Shown piece by piece: positions 1 to 9,173 of a stretch of DNA of 33,984 nucleotides; position 1 is the first letter of the stretch, and every line of letters starts with the position of its first letter. The notes under the pieces were generated by a model, which saw only the letters and a list, made by a program, of their open reading frames with translations, did not search any database and was not told the DNA's origin. Source of the stretch: Bacteroidia bacterium (GTDB taxonomy: Bacteria > Bacteroidota > Bacteroidia > AKYH767-A > OLB10); contig JALRAP010000022.1 of NCBI GenBank assembly GCA_023262505.1, positions 1 to 33,984 on the forward strand, read 5' to 3'. Both the position numbers and the translations under genes were made by a program.

Positions 1-1105
<1,105 letters not shown>

Positions 1106-1119
1106 TTAGTTTTTATGAT

Positions 1120-1401
1120 TTAAACAACTGCGAAAATGTCTGATTCGCGCATGATTAGATAATCTTTGCCTTCATGTGTGATTTCAGTTCCGGAGTACTT
1201 ACCATACAACACACGATCTCCCACTTTTACAGTCATGGGTTCGTCTTTCTTTCCGCCACCTACGGCAACTACTAAGCCCTGTTGGGGTTTTTCTTTGGCA
1301 GTGTCGGGGATGATGATTCCGCTGGCGGTTTTGGTTTCCGCGGGGGCGACCTGTACAACGACACGGTCGGCAAGGGGTTTGATGCTGATTTTTTTACTCA
1401 T
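1120..1401 (-). CDS. groES: Co-chaperonin GroES
   Basis: GroES is the 10-kDa heptameric lid of GroEL. The 93-residue length is normal. The N-terminus carries [11 protein letters not shown], the usual GroES opening. The mobile-loop region is recognisable as [19 protein letters not shown], and the C-terminal half has [15 protein letters not shown] and a final LIMRESDI. The ATG is at 1401. The gene is separated from secG upstream by 205 nt, the largest gap in this strand's gene run, which suggests its own promoter. That gap contains a sequence block also found upstream of ftsH (see 1445-1481), which fits heat or stress control of both genes, although that control is inferred. Confidence 0.97.
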   Translation of the reverse strand: MSKKISIKPLADRVVVQVAPAETKTASGIIIPDTAKEKPQQGLVVAVGGGKKDEPMTVKVGDRVLYGKYSGTEITHEGKDYLIMRESDIFAVV

Positions 1402-1444
1402 AGTATTATGGGGTTTATGGTTTGATTTTTACTGATGACCGCAA

Positions 1445-1481
1445 CCTGACATGAATCGTGCCATTGGAACTAAAAATGACA
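1445..1481 (-). promoter_or_regulatory. Candidate stress-response element upstream of groES
   Basis: Reading on the minus strand, TGTCA (plus 1477-1481) is followed after 7 nt by TTCCAATGGCACG (plus 1457-1469) and then by a second TGTCA just downstream. The 13-base core differs at one position from the copy upstream of ftsH (29233-29245), which also has TGTCA 6 nt before it. The TGGCACG portion equals the -24 half of a sigma-54 promoter, but the expected -12 GC pair is GT here, so I do not call it a sigma-54 promoter. A further inverted repeat, GTCAT-n-ATGAC, lies at 1530-1540. I see no TAnnTTTG box close to this start. The role is inferred from the two heat-shock-class genes sharing it. Confidence 0.45.
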
Positions 1482-1606
1482 CTTTTTCTTTTTTTGATAC
1501 AATTCAGACAAAAGAGCGTCACGTTGGAGGTCATTATGACACACCAACAAGTTTTTTTGTTTTCCTAAATAAGGGGAACGGGGTACTTATTGAAAACCTC
1601 TCCGAA

Positions 1607-1978
1607 TCAATTGCCACCAGTACTGCTGGTAGGCGCACCGTTACCAGCTGGTGCTGCTGCTGGTTGTTGTGGACTAGAGGGGGCCTTGGGTGCGGTTGGT
1701 ACTGCAGTATTGGAAACTTGTTCAATAATTGAAGATTCTTCTTGATTAGCAGCACCTTTAGGCATCATCATAGTTCCGAAAAGGCAGAAAACCATTAAGG
1801 CAACAGCAAATCCCCAAGTAAGTTTCTCCAACATATCTGTGGTCTTTCTAACGCCCATTATTTGGTTAGATGAACTCATTCCAGATGCCAAACCACCACC
1901 TTTTGAGTTTTGTACCAATACAATTAATGCTAGGAGAAGGCAGGTAATGATGATTAAAACGGTAATAAGAGTATACAT
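1607..1978 (-). CDS. secG: Preprotein translocase subunit SecG
   Basis: SecG is the small inner-membrane subunit of the SecYEG channel, which it stabilises during SecA-driven export. The 123-residue protein has two hydrophobic segments (about residues 2-22 and 52-72) separated by the family's cytoplasmic loop VQNSKGGGLASGMSSSNQIMG, whose GGGL core is diagnostic. The C-terminal ~45 residues are low complexity, rich in Pro, Ala, Ser and Gln; tails of this kind are common in Bacteroidota SecG and variable in sequence. The gene is last in the miaB-to-secG run, 39 nt after the TPR gene. The start is an ATG at 1978. The identification is firm. Confidence 0.93.
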   Translation of the reverse strand: MYTLITVLIIITCLLLALIVLVQNSKGGGLASGMSSSNQIMGVRKTTDMLEKLTWGFAVALMVFCLFGTMMMPKGAANQEESSIIEQVSNTAVPTAPKAPSSPQQPAAAPAGNGAPTSSTGGN

Positions 1979-2017
1979 GACTCGTTGATTTTCAGTTTAT
2001 TTAATTGAAAGTGAAGG

Positions 2018-3253
2018 TCAGCTACGTGATAATAGGTCTTCAATCAAGGATGCAAAGTACGCTTTTTTTTGCGGTAATTTCAAGGCTAGCCGCTCGTAAG
2101 TGGAAATTGCTTTGGAGATATTACCCTGTTGGGCATAAATTCGGGCCAAGGTTTCAGAGATTAAATCCTCGTGTTCCTGGGCGCTTTTTCGAGCCATATT
2201 ACCAGGAGAATAAAACTCACTCTTCGACGGAACAATCCTAGGCTCCTCACGGATGAATTTATCGATGATTGATTCTTCTCGTGTGGCTTTGTCGATGCCG
2301 TCAGTTGAATTTGCTGGATCTATTCCAAAATAATCGCCAGCAGGTTCTATGGGTGCACCTGGATTAGAATTGTCATTTTTTGATACTTGGTACTCTTGTG
2401 CCGGTAGTACCTTCAACCAATCTCCGAAACTTCGTGGCTCACTTTTTTCAATGGGCTTAGCAATCGCCTCTTGCTTTTCTGTTGGCTCTGAAACAAATTC
2501 ATCAGGCTTTGATTTCGGAATTTCAAACTCAAAATTCTTCGGCTCTTCTTCCTCAACCAATTCTTGTGAAGTACTTTTTGGGGACGGCGAAGCATGGTTC
2601 TGTTCCTGTACAACCACTTCCGTATCCTTCTTTTTCAGTTCTTCTAGCTCAACCAATTCTGGAGAAGTTTCATCTTGGGATGGCGAAGGTGGAATCGGTT
2701 CCTGTACAATCGCCTCCACATCCTTTGTTGGTTCTCCCTTGATAGGAACGATTATGGGAGTCTCAAGATTCGTGGTTTCAATCAACTGGTCGCGTACCAA
2801 TTGATCCTGTTGCTTCAACTCCTTAAGTCTTTGCTCTATTACCTCGCGTGGGTCTAATTTGGCTTCAGTAGGATGGGCCTCATGTGTTTCCTCCAACTTC
2901 ACAAAGACTTCTGGGACCGAAACATTCTTAGTCTCATCTGCAGTTGGCATTTCCTCAACTGCTTCGACATTGGCTGATGGCTCTTCTGAGACTTGGATGC
3001 TGTCAGGAAACGGAACCTCATCATCAGCCAAAACCAACCTTCTTAAAACGGAACGGTCCGGAACATACACAGAAGTCTTTCGTAATTGACTGTCATACCG
3101 AATATGGTCTAGCAGTCGGTATTGCATGGTTAGCAAAATATGGCCATTGGTATAATAGGGGAACCTGGCAACAATCTCCTCCAATGCTGTAATCGCCTCC
3201 CTGTCTGAGGTTGATGGATGCTTAATCAGCTTAGCCAGGCGATCGCGTGTCAT
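2018..3253 (-). CDS. TPR-containing protein with acidic disordered middle (unknown function)
   Basis: The predicted protein has 411 residues from an ATG at 3253, chosen because an upstream ATG at 3307 would overlap lptE by 52 nt, whereas 3253 sits 2 nt past the lptE stop. The N-terminal ~75 residues form an ordered block (LEEIVARFPYYTNGHILLTM) resembling helical repeats. The middle ~200 residues are rich in Glu, Pro, Lys and Ser, probably disordered, with an imperfect 31-residue duplication. The C-terminus has one clear TPR-like hairpin, ISETLARIYAQQGNISKAIS then TYERLALKLPQKK. There is no signal peptide, so it is probably cytoplasmic. Proteins of this plan occur between lptE and secG in other Bacteroidota as I know the arrangement, with no established function. 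A scaffolding role near the envelope machinery is only a guess. Confidence 0.85.
   Translation of the reverse strand: MTRDRLAKLIKHPSTSDREAITALEEIVARFPYYTNGHILLTMQYRLLDHIRYDSQLRKTSVYVPDRSVLRRLVLADDEVPFPDSIQVSEEPSANVEAVEEMPTADETKNVSVPEVFVKLEETHEAHPTEAKLDPREVIEQRLKELKQQDQLVRDQLIETTNLETPIIVPIKGEPTKDVEAIVQEPIPPSPSQDETSPELVELEELKKKDTEVVVQEQNHASPSPKSTSQELVEEEEPKNFEFEIPKSKPDEFVSEPTEKQEAIAKPIEKSEPRSFGDWLKVLPAQEYQVSKNDNSNPGAPIEPAGDYFGIDPANSTDGIDKATREESIIDKFIREEPRIVPSKSEFYSPGNMARKSAQEHEDLISETLARIYAQQGNISKAISTYERLALKLPQKKAYFASLIEDLLSRS
2548..2712 (-). repeat. Imperfect 93-bp (31-residue) tandem duplication inside the TPR gene
   Basis: Two adjacent copies encode VQEPIPPSPSQDETSPELVE and VQEQNHASPSPKSTSQELVE, each followed by an acidic or lysine-rich stretch. 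At DNA level the stretches around 2641-2712 and 2548-2620 align with scattered substitutions, keeping the cores ctcaaccaattct and ggttcctgtacaa or close variants. The divergence suggests an old in-frame duplication inside a disordered linker, not an active repeat array. Confidence 0.7.
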
Positions 3254-3255
3254 AT

Positions 3256-3771
3256 TTACCAGTTGATTACGGCTTTGTTGAATATGTCCTCTGTGAGTTG
3301 TTGGCAAATCTCAGATATGAGTTCTTGTTCTACCGTTGAAAGGTTCTTCCTACTATCATAATCAACATACCTCGAAAAACTACTGTCAAAATCCTGTTTA
3401 GGGTCCTTTTTGTTTTTGAAGTTTACAGACACTGTAATGGTCAGACGGTTCAGCGCGGCTTGCTCGTTACCTTGTATGGCCACTGGCCTCGATTGATAAT
3501 CGGAAATGTAACCTTCAAAATGCAGATCTCCATTGTTTGGAACCAACCGAAGATTCGTTTGTGAAACGAAACGGTCTTTCAGTTTCTCGGTAAAAGTCGA
3601 GCTCAGCGATGGTTGAATGATGGAGGCCCTGTTTTCGAAAAACGATATGGATACGCTCTCGGTTCCTGGAGGGATAGAGGCTCCAGTAAATGAATAGGTG
3701 CCGCATCCTGCTATTGCTACTAAGAGCAAAAAGGCAATGACTCGAAACCCACTTGTTCGGTAGCGGTTCAT
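3256..3771 (-). CDS. lptE: LPS-assembly lipoprotein LptE
   Basis: LptE is the outer-membrane lipoprotein that plugs the LptD barrel and helps deliver lipopolysaccharide to the cell surface. The 171-residue protein begins with a basic n-region and a hydrophobic stretch ending in the lipobox VAIAGC (lipidated Cys near residue 23). It continues GTYSFTGASIPPGTESVSI, the typical opening of Bacteroidota LptE. A later segment, FVSQTNLRLVPNNGDLHFEG, is the family's core. The alternating beta pattern and C-terminal helix (ISEICQQLTEDIFNKAV) fit the fold. The gene lies 9 nt after the sigma-54 activator gene and 2 nt before the TPR gene, so it is part of the miaB operon. The ATG is at 3771. Confidence 0.88.
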   Translation of the reverse strand: MNRYRTSGFRVIAFLLLVAIAGCGTYSFTGASIPPGTESVSISFFENRASIIQPSLSSTFTEKLKDRFVSQTNLRLVPNNGDLHFEGYISDYQSRPVAIQGNEQAALNRLTITVSVNFKNKKDPKQDFDSSFSRYVDYDSRKNLSTVEQELISEICQQLTEDIFNKAVINW

Positions 3772-3780
3772 TATTTTGGA

Positions 3781-5004
3781 TTATAAATCGTATTCTTTGA
3801 TTTTCCTATAGAGTGTTCGCTCAGAAATGCCCAATTCACGGGCTGCATGCTTCCTTCGACCGCGGTGTTTTTCAATGGCTTTTTTTATTGTCTCCTTTTC
3901 TCGTTCCTCCAATGATAGGTTCTCATCAATGATCTCATCATGCCTGGTGACTGGTGAGGTGTTGTTCACCGGCTGAATGGAAATGGTGGGCTGAGGTATT
4001 TGAGCGCCTGGAGTCACCACCTCTTGGTAGAGCTTGTCAATAATCTGTGCGTGCGATTCAGTAAAGGCACCCGTAACGCCACCGGATGCAATCATCTCCA
4101 ATACGAGTTTTTTCAAGTCTACGATATCCTTACGCATATCAAACAAGACCTTGTAAAGCAAGTCCCTTTCTGTGAATTCTGACCCCCCGGTAGTTCCTGC
4201 AACAATGGGCAAGGTTCTGGCCCCTTCATTAGGCAAGTAATTCCTGAGCACATCTCCGCTGATGGTTTTGTTGCGTTCTAAAATCGACAGTTGCTCGGTG
4301 ATGTTTTTCAACTGTCGCACATTGCCCGGCCAAGCGAAGGAGGTAAGCATTTCAATCGCATCAGGGGTCAATGTCACTGCCGGCATTCTATAGCGGTCGG
4401 CAAAATCCGAGGCGAATTTTCTAAACAGTAGTTGTATATCCTCCTTGCGCTGTCTCAAGGATGGCACTTGTATCGGTACGGTGTTTAAACGGTAATAAAG
4501 ATCCTCTCTGAACTTTCCATTTCTGATTGCCTGGGGGATATCCACATTCGTGGCTGCCACCACACGAACATTGGTCTTGATTACTTTCGATGACCCAACT
4601 TTGATAAACTCTCCGGTCTCCAGCACTCGTAGCAATCTAACTTGTGTCAGTAGCGGAAGTTCTGCCACCTCGTCTAGGAATATGGTGCCGCCGTTTACTA
4701 CCTCAAAGTAACCTTTGCGAGCCTCATGCGCACCTGTAAAAGCACCCTTTTCATGACCGAAAAGTTCCGAATCAATGGTCCCCTCAGGAATGGCTCCACA
4801 GTTGACGGCAATATATGGTCCATGTTTTCTGGAGCTTAACCCATGAATGATCTGTGGAAAAACCTCTTTACCTGTGCCACTTTCTCCGGTAATTAGAACA
4901 GTAATGTCCGTTGGGGCAACTTGTCGAGCTGTGTTGATGGCATGCTCCAGCAGAGGAGAGTTGCCAATGATCCCATAGCGTTGCTTTAAATCTTGAATGC
5001 TCAT
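3781..5004 (-). CDS. Sigma-54-interacting transcriptional activator (AAA+ plus Fis-type HTH, no sensor domain)
   Basis: This is a bacterial enhancer-binding protein that uses ATP to open sigma-54 RNA polymerase complexes. From the ATG at 5004 it has 407 residues: Walker A GESGTGKE (40-47), the sigma-54 contact loop GAFTGA (87-92), Walker B GGTIFLDEV (105-113), and a C-terminal Fis-type helix-turn-helix, AARELGISERTLYRKIKEY. An in-frame ATG at 5058 would overlap miaB by 40 nt, while 5004 leaves a 14-nt gap and is preferred. No receiver, GAF or PAS domain precedes the AAA+ core, so activity must be controlled by abundance or a partner. Between core and HTH is a linker with a Pro/Thr-rich part. 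Its targets are unknown. Genes in its own operon (lptE, secG) are candidates only by position. Confidence 0.93.
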   Translation of the reverse strand: MSIQDLKQRYGIIGNSPLLEHAINTARQVAPTDITVLITGESGTGKEVFPQIIHGLSSRKHGPYIAVNCGAIPEGTIDSELFGHEKGAFTGAHEARKGYFEVVNGGTIFLDEVAELPLLTQVRLLRVLETGEFIKVGSSKVIKTNVRVVAATNVDIPQAIRNGKFREDLYYRLNTVPIQVPSLRQRKEDIQLLFRKFASDFADRYRMPAVTLTPDAIEMLTSFAWPGNVRQLKNITEQLSILERNKTISGDVLRNYLPNEGARTLPIVAGTTGGSEFTERDLLYKVLFDMRKDIVDLKKLVLEMIASGGVTGAFTESHAQIIDKLYQEVVTPGAQIPQPTISIQPVNNTSPVTRHDEIIDENLSLEEREKETIKKAIEKHRGRRKHAARELGISERTLYRKIKEYDL

Positions 5005-5018
5005 GGATGAATTACCCG

Positions 5019-6467
5019 TTAGATTACTGCATTTCCGATTAATGTGGCCGCAGTGCAAGAATGTGCCATTACGTTTACGTAATCACCCGGCTTGAAACCT
5101 TCCTTTGGGAAAACAACAACAGCGTTCTCGGTGTTGCGTCCCATTAACATGTCATCCGATCGTTTTGAAGTTCCTTCAACAAGAACGCGGTGAATTTTGC
5201 CGGTCATACCCTCCATACGCTTTTTGGAAAGTGTTTGCTGTAGGTCTACGATTTCGGTGAGTCTTCTGGTTTTTACATCTTCAGGAATATCGTCTTTGTA
5301 TTGTCTTTCGGCCAAGGTCTTTGGTCGCTCAGAATACTTGAACATATATGAAAAGTGATATTCAGCCCATTCCATTAAGGAAAGAGTATCGCGATGGTCT
5401 TCTTCAGTCTCACCACAAAATCCTGAAATGATGTCAGTGGATATTGCGCAACCCGGAACGATCCTTCTGATAGCCTCGATTCGATCCATATAGGCTTCCC
5501 TGCTGTAACCGCGATTCATTCGCTCCAGTACAGAAGTGCTACCTGATTGTACGGGCAGATGGATGTATTTGCAGATGTTTTCATGCTTTGCAATCACATG
5601 TAATACGTCGTCTGTCATGTCGCGGGGGTTTGAGGTCGAGAACCTAATCCTCAAATCAGGCGAGATTCGGGCCACCAAATCGAGTAGCTTGGCAAAATCA
5701 ACGGCAGAGGCCCTTTGTTCTTCTGTCAGGATTTCTTTTTTCAAACCACCTCCGGCCCATATGTATGAATCTACGTTTTGACCCAAAAGTGTTACTTCGC
5801 GATAACCACTTTCATACAAGTCCCTAACTTCTGAAAGTATTGACTCAGGGTCTCGGCTTCTTTCCCGACCTCTAGTAAAAGGTACAACACAAAACGAACA
5901 CATATTGTCGCAACCACGGGTAATGGATACAAACGCGGTAACACCATTGGAAGATAAACGGACCGGACTGATATCTCCATAAGTCTCTTCTCTTGACAAT
6001 AGCACATTGACCGCTTTTTGTCCGCTTTCAACTGTTTCAATCAACTTTGGAAGATCTCTGTAGGAGTCTGGGCCAGCGACCAAGTCAACCAACTTTTCTT
6101 CGTCTAATAATTTGGATTTCAGTCGTTCAGCCATGCAGCCGAGCATTCCGATAACCAAACTTGGTTTTTCTTTTTTCTTCTTTTTGAAATCGTTCAGACG
6201 TTGGCGGACCTTCAGTTCTGCATTTTCACGGATGGCGCAAGTGTTTAGAAGGATAACATCCGCATCAAAAGGGTCTGTAATTGTCTGAAAGCCAGCGTCC
6301 CCCAATATTGATGCAACTATTTCACTATCCGAGAAATTCATTTGGCATCCGTAGCTTTCCAGGAATAGTTTCTTAGAGGCTTTGGAAACAGGATTTTGAT
6401 TCATAAAAGCCTCACCTTGGCGACTTTCATCAATGATTTTACTCTCTGTAATAGGGTCGGTTGCCAT
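5019..6467 (-). CDS. miaB: tRNA-2-methylthio-N6-dimethylallyladenosine synthase MiaB
   Basis: MiaB is a radical-SAM methylthiotransferase that converts i6A37 to ms2i6A37 in tRNAs reading UNN codons. The 482-residue protein shows all three modules. The N-terminal UPF0004 domain carries cluster cysteines C41 (SYGCQMN), C77 (NTCAIRENA) and C111 ([10 protein letters not shown]). The radical-SAM core carries the CxxxCxxC motif at C186, C190 and C193 ([10 protein letters not shown]). The C-terminal TRAM domain covers roughly residues 410-480. The start is the ATG at 6467; a second ATG 21 codons in ([12 protein letters not shown]) is an alternative, since the first ~30 residues precede the conserved domain. 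The gene heads the minus-strand operon and has a near-perfect promoter just upstream. Confidence 0.96.
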   Translation of the reverse strand: MATDPITESKIIDESRQGEAFMNQNPVSKASKKLFLESYGCQMNFSDSEIVASILGDAGFQTITDPFDADVILLNTCAIRENAELKVRQRLNDFKKKKKEKPSLVIGMLGCMAERLKSKLLDEEKLVDLVAGPDSYRDLPKLIETVESGQKAVNVLLSREETYGDISPVRLSSNGVTAFVSITRGCDNMCSFCVVPFTRGRERSRDPESILSEVRDLYESGYREVTLLGQNVDSYIWAGGGLKKEILTEEQRASAVDFAKLLDLVARISPDLRIRFSTSNPRDMTDDVLHVIAKHENICKYIHLPVQSGSTSVLERMNRGYSREAYMDRIEAIRRIVPGCAISTDIISGFCGETEEDHRDTLSLMEWAEYHFSYMFKYSERPKTLAERQYKDDIPEDVKTRRLTEIVDLQQTLSKKRMEGMTGKIHRVLVEGTSKRSDDMLMGRNTENAVVVFPKEGFKPGDYVNVMAHSCTAATLIGNAVI

Positions 6468-6482
6468 ACTATATTATTCATG

Positions 6483-6514
6483 CAAAGTTAAGCATTTAGG
6501 CAGTCGCTGACAAA
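6483..6514 (-). promoter_or_regulatory. miaB operon promoter (Bacteroidota TTTG / TAnnTTTG)
   Basis: On the minus strand TTTG (plus 6511-6514) is followed by a 20-nt spacer and TAACTTTG (plus 6483-6490), an exact match to the phylum's primary-sigma consensus. The predicted start lies about 10 nt before the miaB ATG at 6467, giving a very short leader. The -33 TTTG falls inside the palindrome at 6508-6520. Confidence 0.7.
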
Positions 6515-6520
6515 TTGTCA
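6508..6520. promoter_or_regulatory. Inverted repeat TGACA-n3-TGTCA overlapping the miaB -33 element
   Basis: TGACAAATTGTCA is a 5-bp inverted repeat around a 3-bp centre, located between the divergent miaB and topA genes and covering the miaB -33 TTTG. A regulator bound here could block miaB transcription while sitting upstream of the topA promoter. Operator function is inferred; short palindromes occur by chance in AT-rich gaps. Confidence 0.35.
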
Positions 6521-6535
6521 TTGCAACGGGGTGGA

Positions 6536-6568
6536 TTTGGAACAATTGAATTTTAATTCTTTACTTTG
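6536..6568 (+). promoter_or_regulatory. Probable topA promoter
   Basis: TTTG at 6536-6539, a 21-nt spacer and TTACTTTG at 6561-6568 match the phylum consensus except for one base of the -7 box. The box is followed at once by a run of C residues. The predicted start near 6575 gives topA a leader of about 50 nt. Confidence 0.5.
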
Positions 6569-6623
6569 CCCCCCGTTTTTTGGGTTTTTCGTATCAAATT
6601 CATTATTAAATAATTGATCATTA

Positions 6624-9158
6624 ATGTCTGAAAATCTTATCATTGTTGAGTCCCCTGCCAAGGCTAAAACCATAGAAGGTTTCTTGGGTAAGGGATATGT
6701 GGTGAAGTCCAGTTATGGGCACGTACGAGATCTTGCGAAATCCGACAAGGCCATAGATGTGAAAAACGACTTTTCGCCACTTTATGAAATAAGTGAGGAC
6801 AAAAAGGCCGTGATTTCCGAACTGACTCGGTTATCTAAAAAAGCTGATGTTGTATGGCTTGCAACGGATGAAGACCGCGAAGGGGAGGCCATCTCTTGGC
6901 ACTTGTTCGAAACGTTGGGGTTAAGTGATAAAAAAACCAAGCGGATCGTCTTTCACGAGATTACAAAACCCGCCATACTAAATGCGATTGCAAATCCTCG
7001 AAAAATCGATAAAAACTTGGTTGATGCTCAACAGGCACGACGCATGCTGGATCGTCTGGTTGGGTTTGAATTATCTCCCATTTTATGGAAAAAGGTTAGA
7101 CCATCCTTGTCGGCTGGCCGTGTGCAATCCGTTGCCGTAAGGTTGATTGTAGAGCGTGAGAGGGAAGTCGAGGCACATAAAAGCTCCTCTGCGTTCAAGG
7201 TAGTTGCCTTGTTCCATGTAACTGACGAAAAAGGGAAAACGGCTCAACTCAAAGCTGAACATCCAACTCGTTACAAAACATCCGAGGAGGCTGAGAAGTA
7301 CCTGAATTCTTGCATTGGAGAAACCTTCGCAATTTCCAACTTGGAGAAAAAACCAGGAAAGAAATCTCCTTCTGCACCATTCACAACATCAACCCTGCAG
7401 CAAGAGGCAGGCCGAAAATTGGGATTTTCTGTAGCACAAACCATGGTGGTTGCTCAAAAGTTGTATGAATCGGGAAAAATAACCTACATGAGAACCGATT
7501 CAGTGAATCTATCTGCCACAGCAATAGATGCTGCTAAGAATGAAATCACTTCCTCCTTCGGCAAGGATTATTCCAACCCGCGACAATACAAAACCAAGAA
7601 TGCCTCAGCACAAGAGGCTCACGAGGCGATCCGCCCCACTTATTTTAATGTTCATGCTGTTGATGGCGACAATAATGAGCGTCGCTTGTACGATTTGATT
7701 TGGAAGCGTGCTATTGCTTCACAAATGAGTGATGCAAGGATCGAGAAAACCATTGTGAATATCGGCTGTTCAGGTAACAAGGATGAGCTTTTGGCTACTG
7801 GCGAGGTTGTCCAATTCGATGGATTTCTCAAAGTGTATATGGAATCCTCAGACGAGGAAAACGACGAAAATGAATCAGGTTTATTACCACCATTGAAAAA
7901 AGGCCAGACGGTTGATTTGCAAGATTTGACCGCTTCTGAAAAGTTTTCATACCCCCCCGCAAGGTATACGGAAGCAAGTTTGGTAAAGAAACTGGAGGAA
8001 TTAGGCATCGGCAGGCCCTCTACTTATGCTCCAACCATTTCCACCATTCTGAAAAGACAATATGTAGTCAAGGAGGATAGGCCGGGCCGCGACCGTTTGG
8101 TTAGGCTATTGTCCATCAAGAACAACACGGTTTTGCATAGTAGCAGGACTGAAGTAACAGGTGCGGAGAAATCCAAAATGTTTCCGACCGATATAGGTAC
8201 TGTGGTGACGGATTTTTTGGTCAAAAACTTCAAAGACATTCTGGATTACAACTTCACTGCAGAAGTTGAGAAGGAGTTTGATGAAATCGCCGAGGGAAAT
8301 ATCCGCTGGGTGGATATGTTGAAAGGGTTCTACAAACCATTCCATAAAACGGTTGAATACGCCGAGAAAAACACTGAACGTGCAAGCGGAGAGCGCATCC
8401 TTGGAATAGATCCTCAATCAGGAAAGACCGTTTCAGCAAGGATTGGGAAATTCGGTCCAATAGTTCAAATCAAAGGCGATAAGGATGACGAATCTCCTCG
8501 TTATTCCAAGCTCAGGTCTGGCCAAAGGCTTGAAACCATCAACTTGGAAGAGGCCTTGGAATTATTTAAGATGCCTAGGAATTTGGGTGAGTTTGAGGGC
8601 AAAGACATGGTAGTGGCAATCGGTAAATTCGGGCCCTATGTTAGGCATGAGAGTCTTTTTGTTTCGATTCCAAAGACCGACGACCCCTATACCATAGGCA
8701 GCGATCGAGCAGTAGAGTTGATATTGGCTAAGAGGAAATCTGACGCTGAGAAGATTATCAAAACCTTCAAAGAGGATCCTGATCTTAAAGTACTGAAGGG
8801 ACGTTGGGGGCCATACGTTGCATGGGGAAAAAAGAATATCAAGATACCCAAAGGAGTGGAGCCATCCAGTCTGACTTTCAATGATTGTGAAGAGCTGGAT
8901 TTAAAGCAAAACGGGCCTGCCAAGGCAGGTAAGCCTGTTGCTTCATCTGCTCCTTCTAAAAAGAAGTCAGCCGCTTCAGCCAAGAAAACTACTACCAAAA
9001 CCTCAGCTAAGGCGCCTGCAAAAAAGGTTGCCGCCAGTAAGCCCGTAACCAACAAGACAAAAGCTAAAGCTAATGCCGCTACTAAAACCAAAGCTGCAGC
9101 AAAGAAAAAAGCTCCTGCAAAGAAAAAAGCTCCTGCAAAGAAAAAGACTCGTAAATAA
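6624..9158 (+). CDS. topA: DNA topoisomerase I (TopA) with lysine/alanine-rich tail
   Basis: This type IA topoisomerase relaxes negative supercoils through a 5'-phosphotyrosine intermediate. In its 844 residues the TOPRIM domain is intact: E9 in VESPAKAKTI and the acidic triad D82, D84, E86 in TDEDREGE. The catalytic tyrosine is Y288 in ITYMRTDSVNLS. Three C-terminal topoisomerase repeats follow (GKFGPIVQI, GKFGPYVRH, GRWGPYVAW). No zinc-finger cysteines are present. The last ~80 residues are almost entirely Lys, Ala, Pro, Thr and Ser (AKKKAPAKKKAPAKKK), resembling a histone-H1-like DNA-binding tail, and contain a DNA-level tandem repeat. The arginase-like gene starts 15 nt after the stop, so the two are probably cotranscribed. 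Confidence 0.97.
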   Translation: MSENLIIVESPAKAKTIEGFLGKGYVVKSSYGHVRDLAKSDKAIDVKNDFSPLYEISEDKKAVISELTRLSKKADVVWLATDEDREGEAISWHLFETLGLSDKKTKRIVFHEITKPAILNAIANPRKIDKNLVDAQQARRMLDRLVGFELSPILWKKVRPSLSAGRVQSVAVRLIVEREREVEAHKSSSAFKVVALFHVTDEKGKTAQLKAEHPTRYKTSEEAEKYLNSCIGETFAISNLEKKPGKKSPSAPFTTSTLQQEAGRKLGFSVAQTMVVAQKLYESGKITYMRTDSVNLSATAIDAAKNEITSSFGKDYSNPRQYKTKNASAQEAHEAIRPTYFNVHAVDGDNNERRLYDLIWKRAIASQMSDARIEKTIVNIGCSGNKDELLATGEVVQFDGFLKVYMESSDEENDENESGLLPPLKKGQTVDLQDLTASEKFSYPPARYTEASLVKKLEELGIGRPSTYAPTISTILKRQYVVKEDRPGRDRLVRLLSIKNNTVLHSSRTEVTGAEKSKMFPTDIGTVVTDFLVKNFKDILDYNFTAEVEKEFDEIAEGNIRWVDMLKGFYKPFHKTVEYAEKNTERASGERILGIDPQSGKTVSARIGKFGPIVQIKGDKDDESPRYSKLRSGQRLETINLEEALELFKMPRNLGEFEGKDMVVAIGKFGPYVRHESLFVSIPKTDDPYTIGSDRAVELILAKRKSDAEKIIKTFKEDPDLKVLKGRWGPYVAWGKKNIKIPKGVEPSSLTFNDCEELDLKQNGPAKAGKPVASSAPSKKKSAASAKKTTTKTSAKAPAKKVAASKPVTNKTKAKANAATKTKAAAKKKAPAKKKAPAKKKTRK
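9101..9151 (+). repeat. 18-bp tandem repeat encoding the TopA Lys/Ala/Pro tail
   Basis: The unit AAAGAAAAAAGCTCCTGC occurs twice exactly (9101-9118, 9119-9136) and begins a third, degraded copy at 9137. In frame it encodes KKKAPA. Exact identity of adjacent copies in a coding tail suggests recent slippage, so tail length may vary between strains. Confidence 0.85.
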
Positions 9159-9173
9159 TTTATCGATTGACAG

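Noticed and set aside
1445-1469. A full sigma-54 promoter for groES
   Set aside because: Only the -24 half TGGCACG is good; the required -12 GC is GT, so I report only a shared element.
2349-2804. A Ser/Cys-rich plus-strand frame opposite the TPR gene
   Set aside because: Its composition is the mirror of the Glu/Lys-rich linker codons; no signal peptide or start context supports it.
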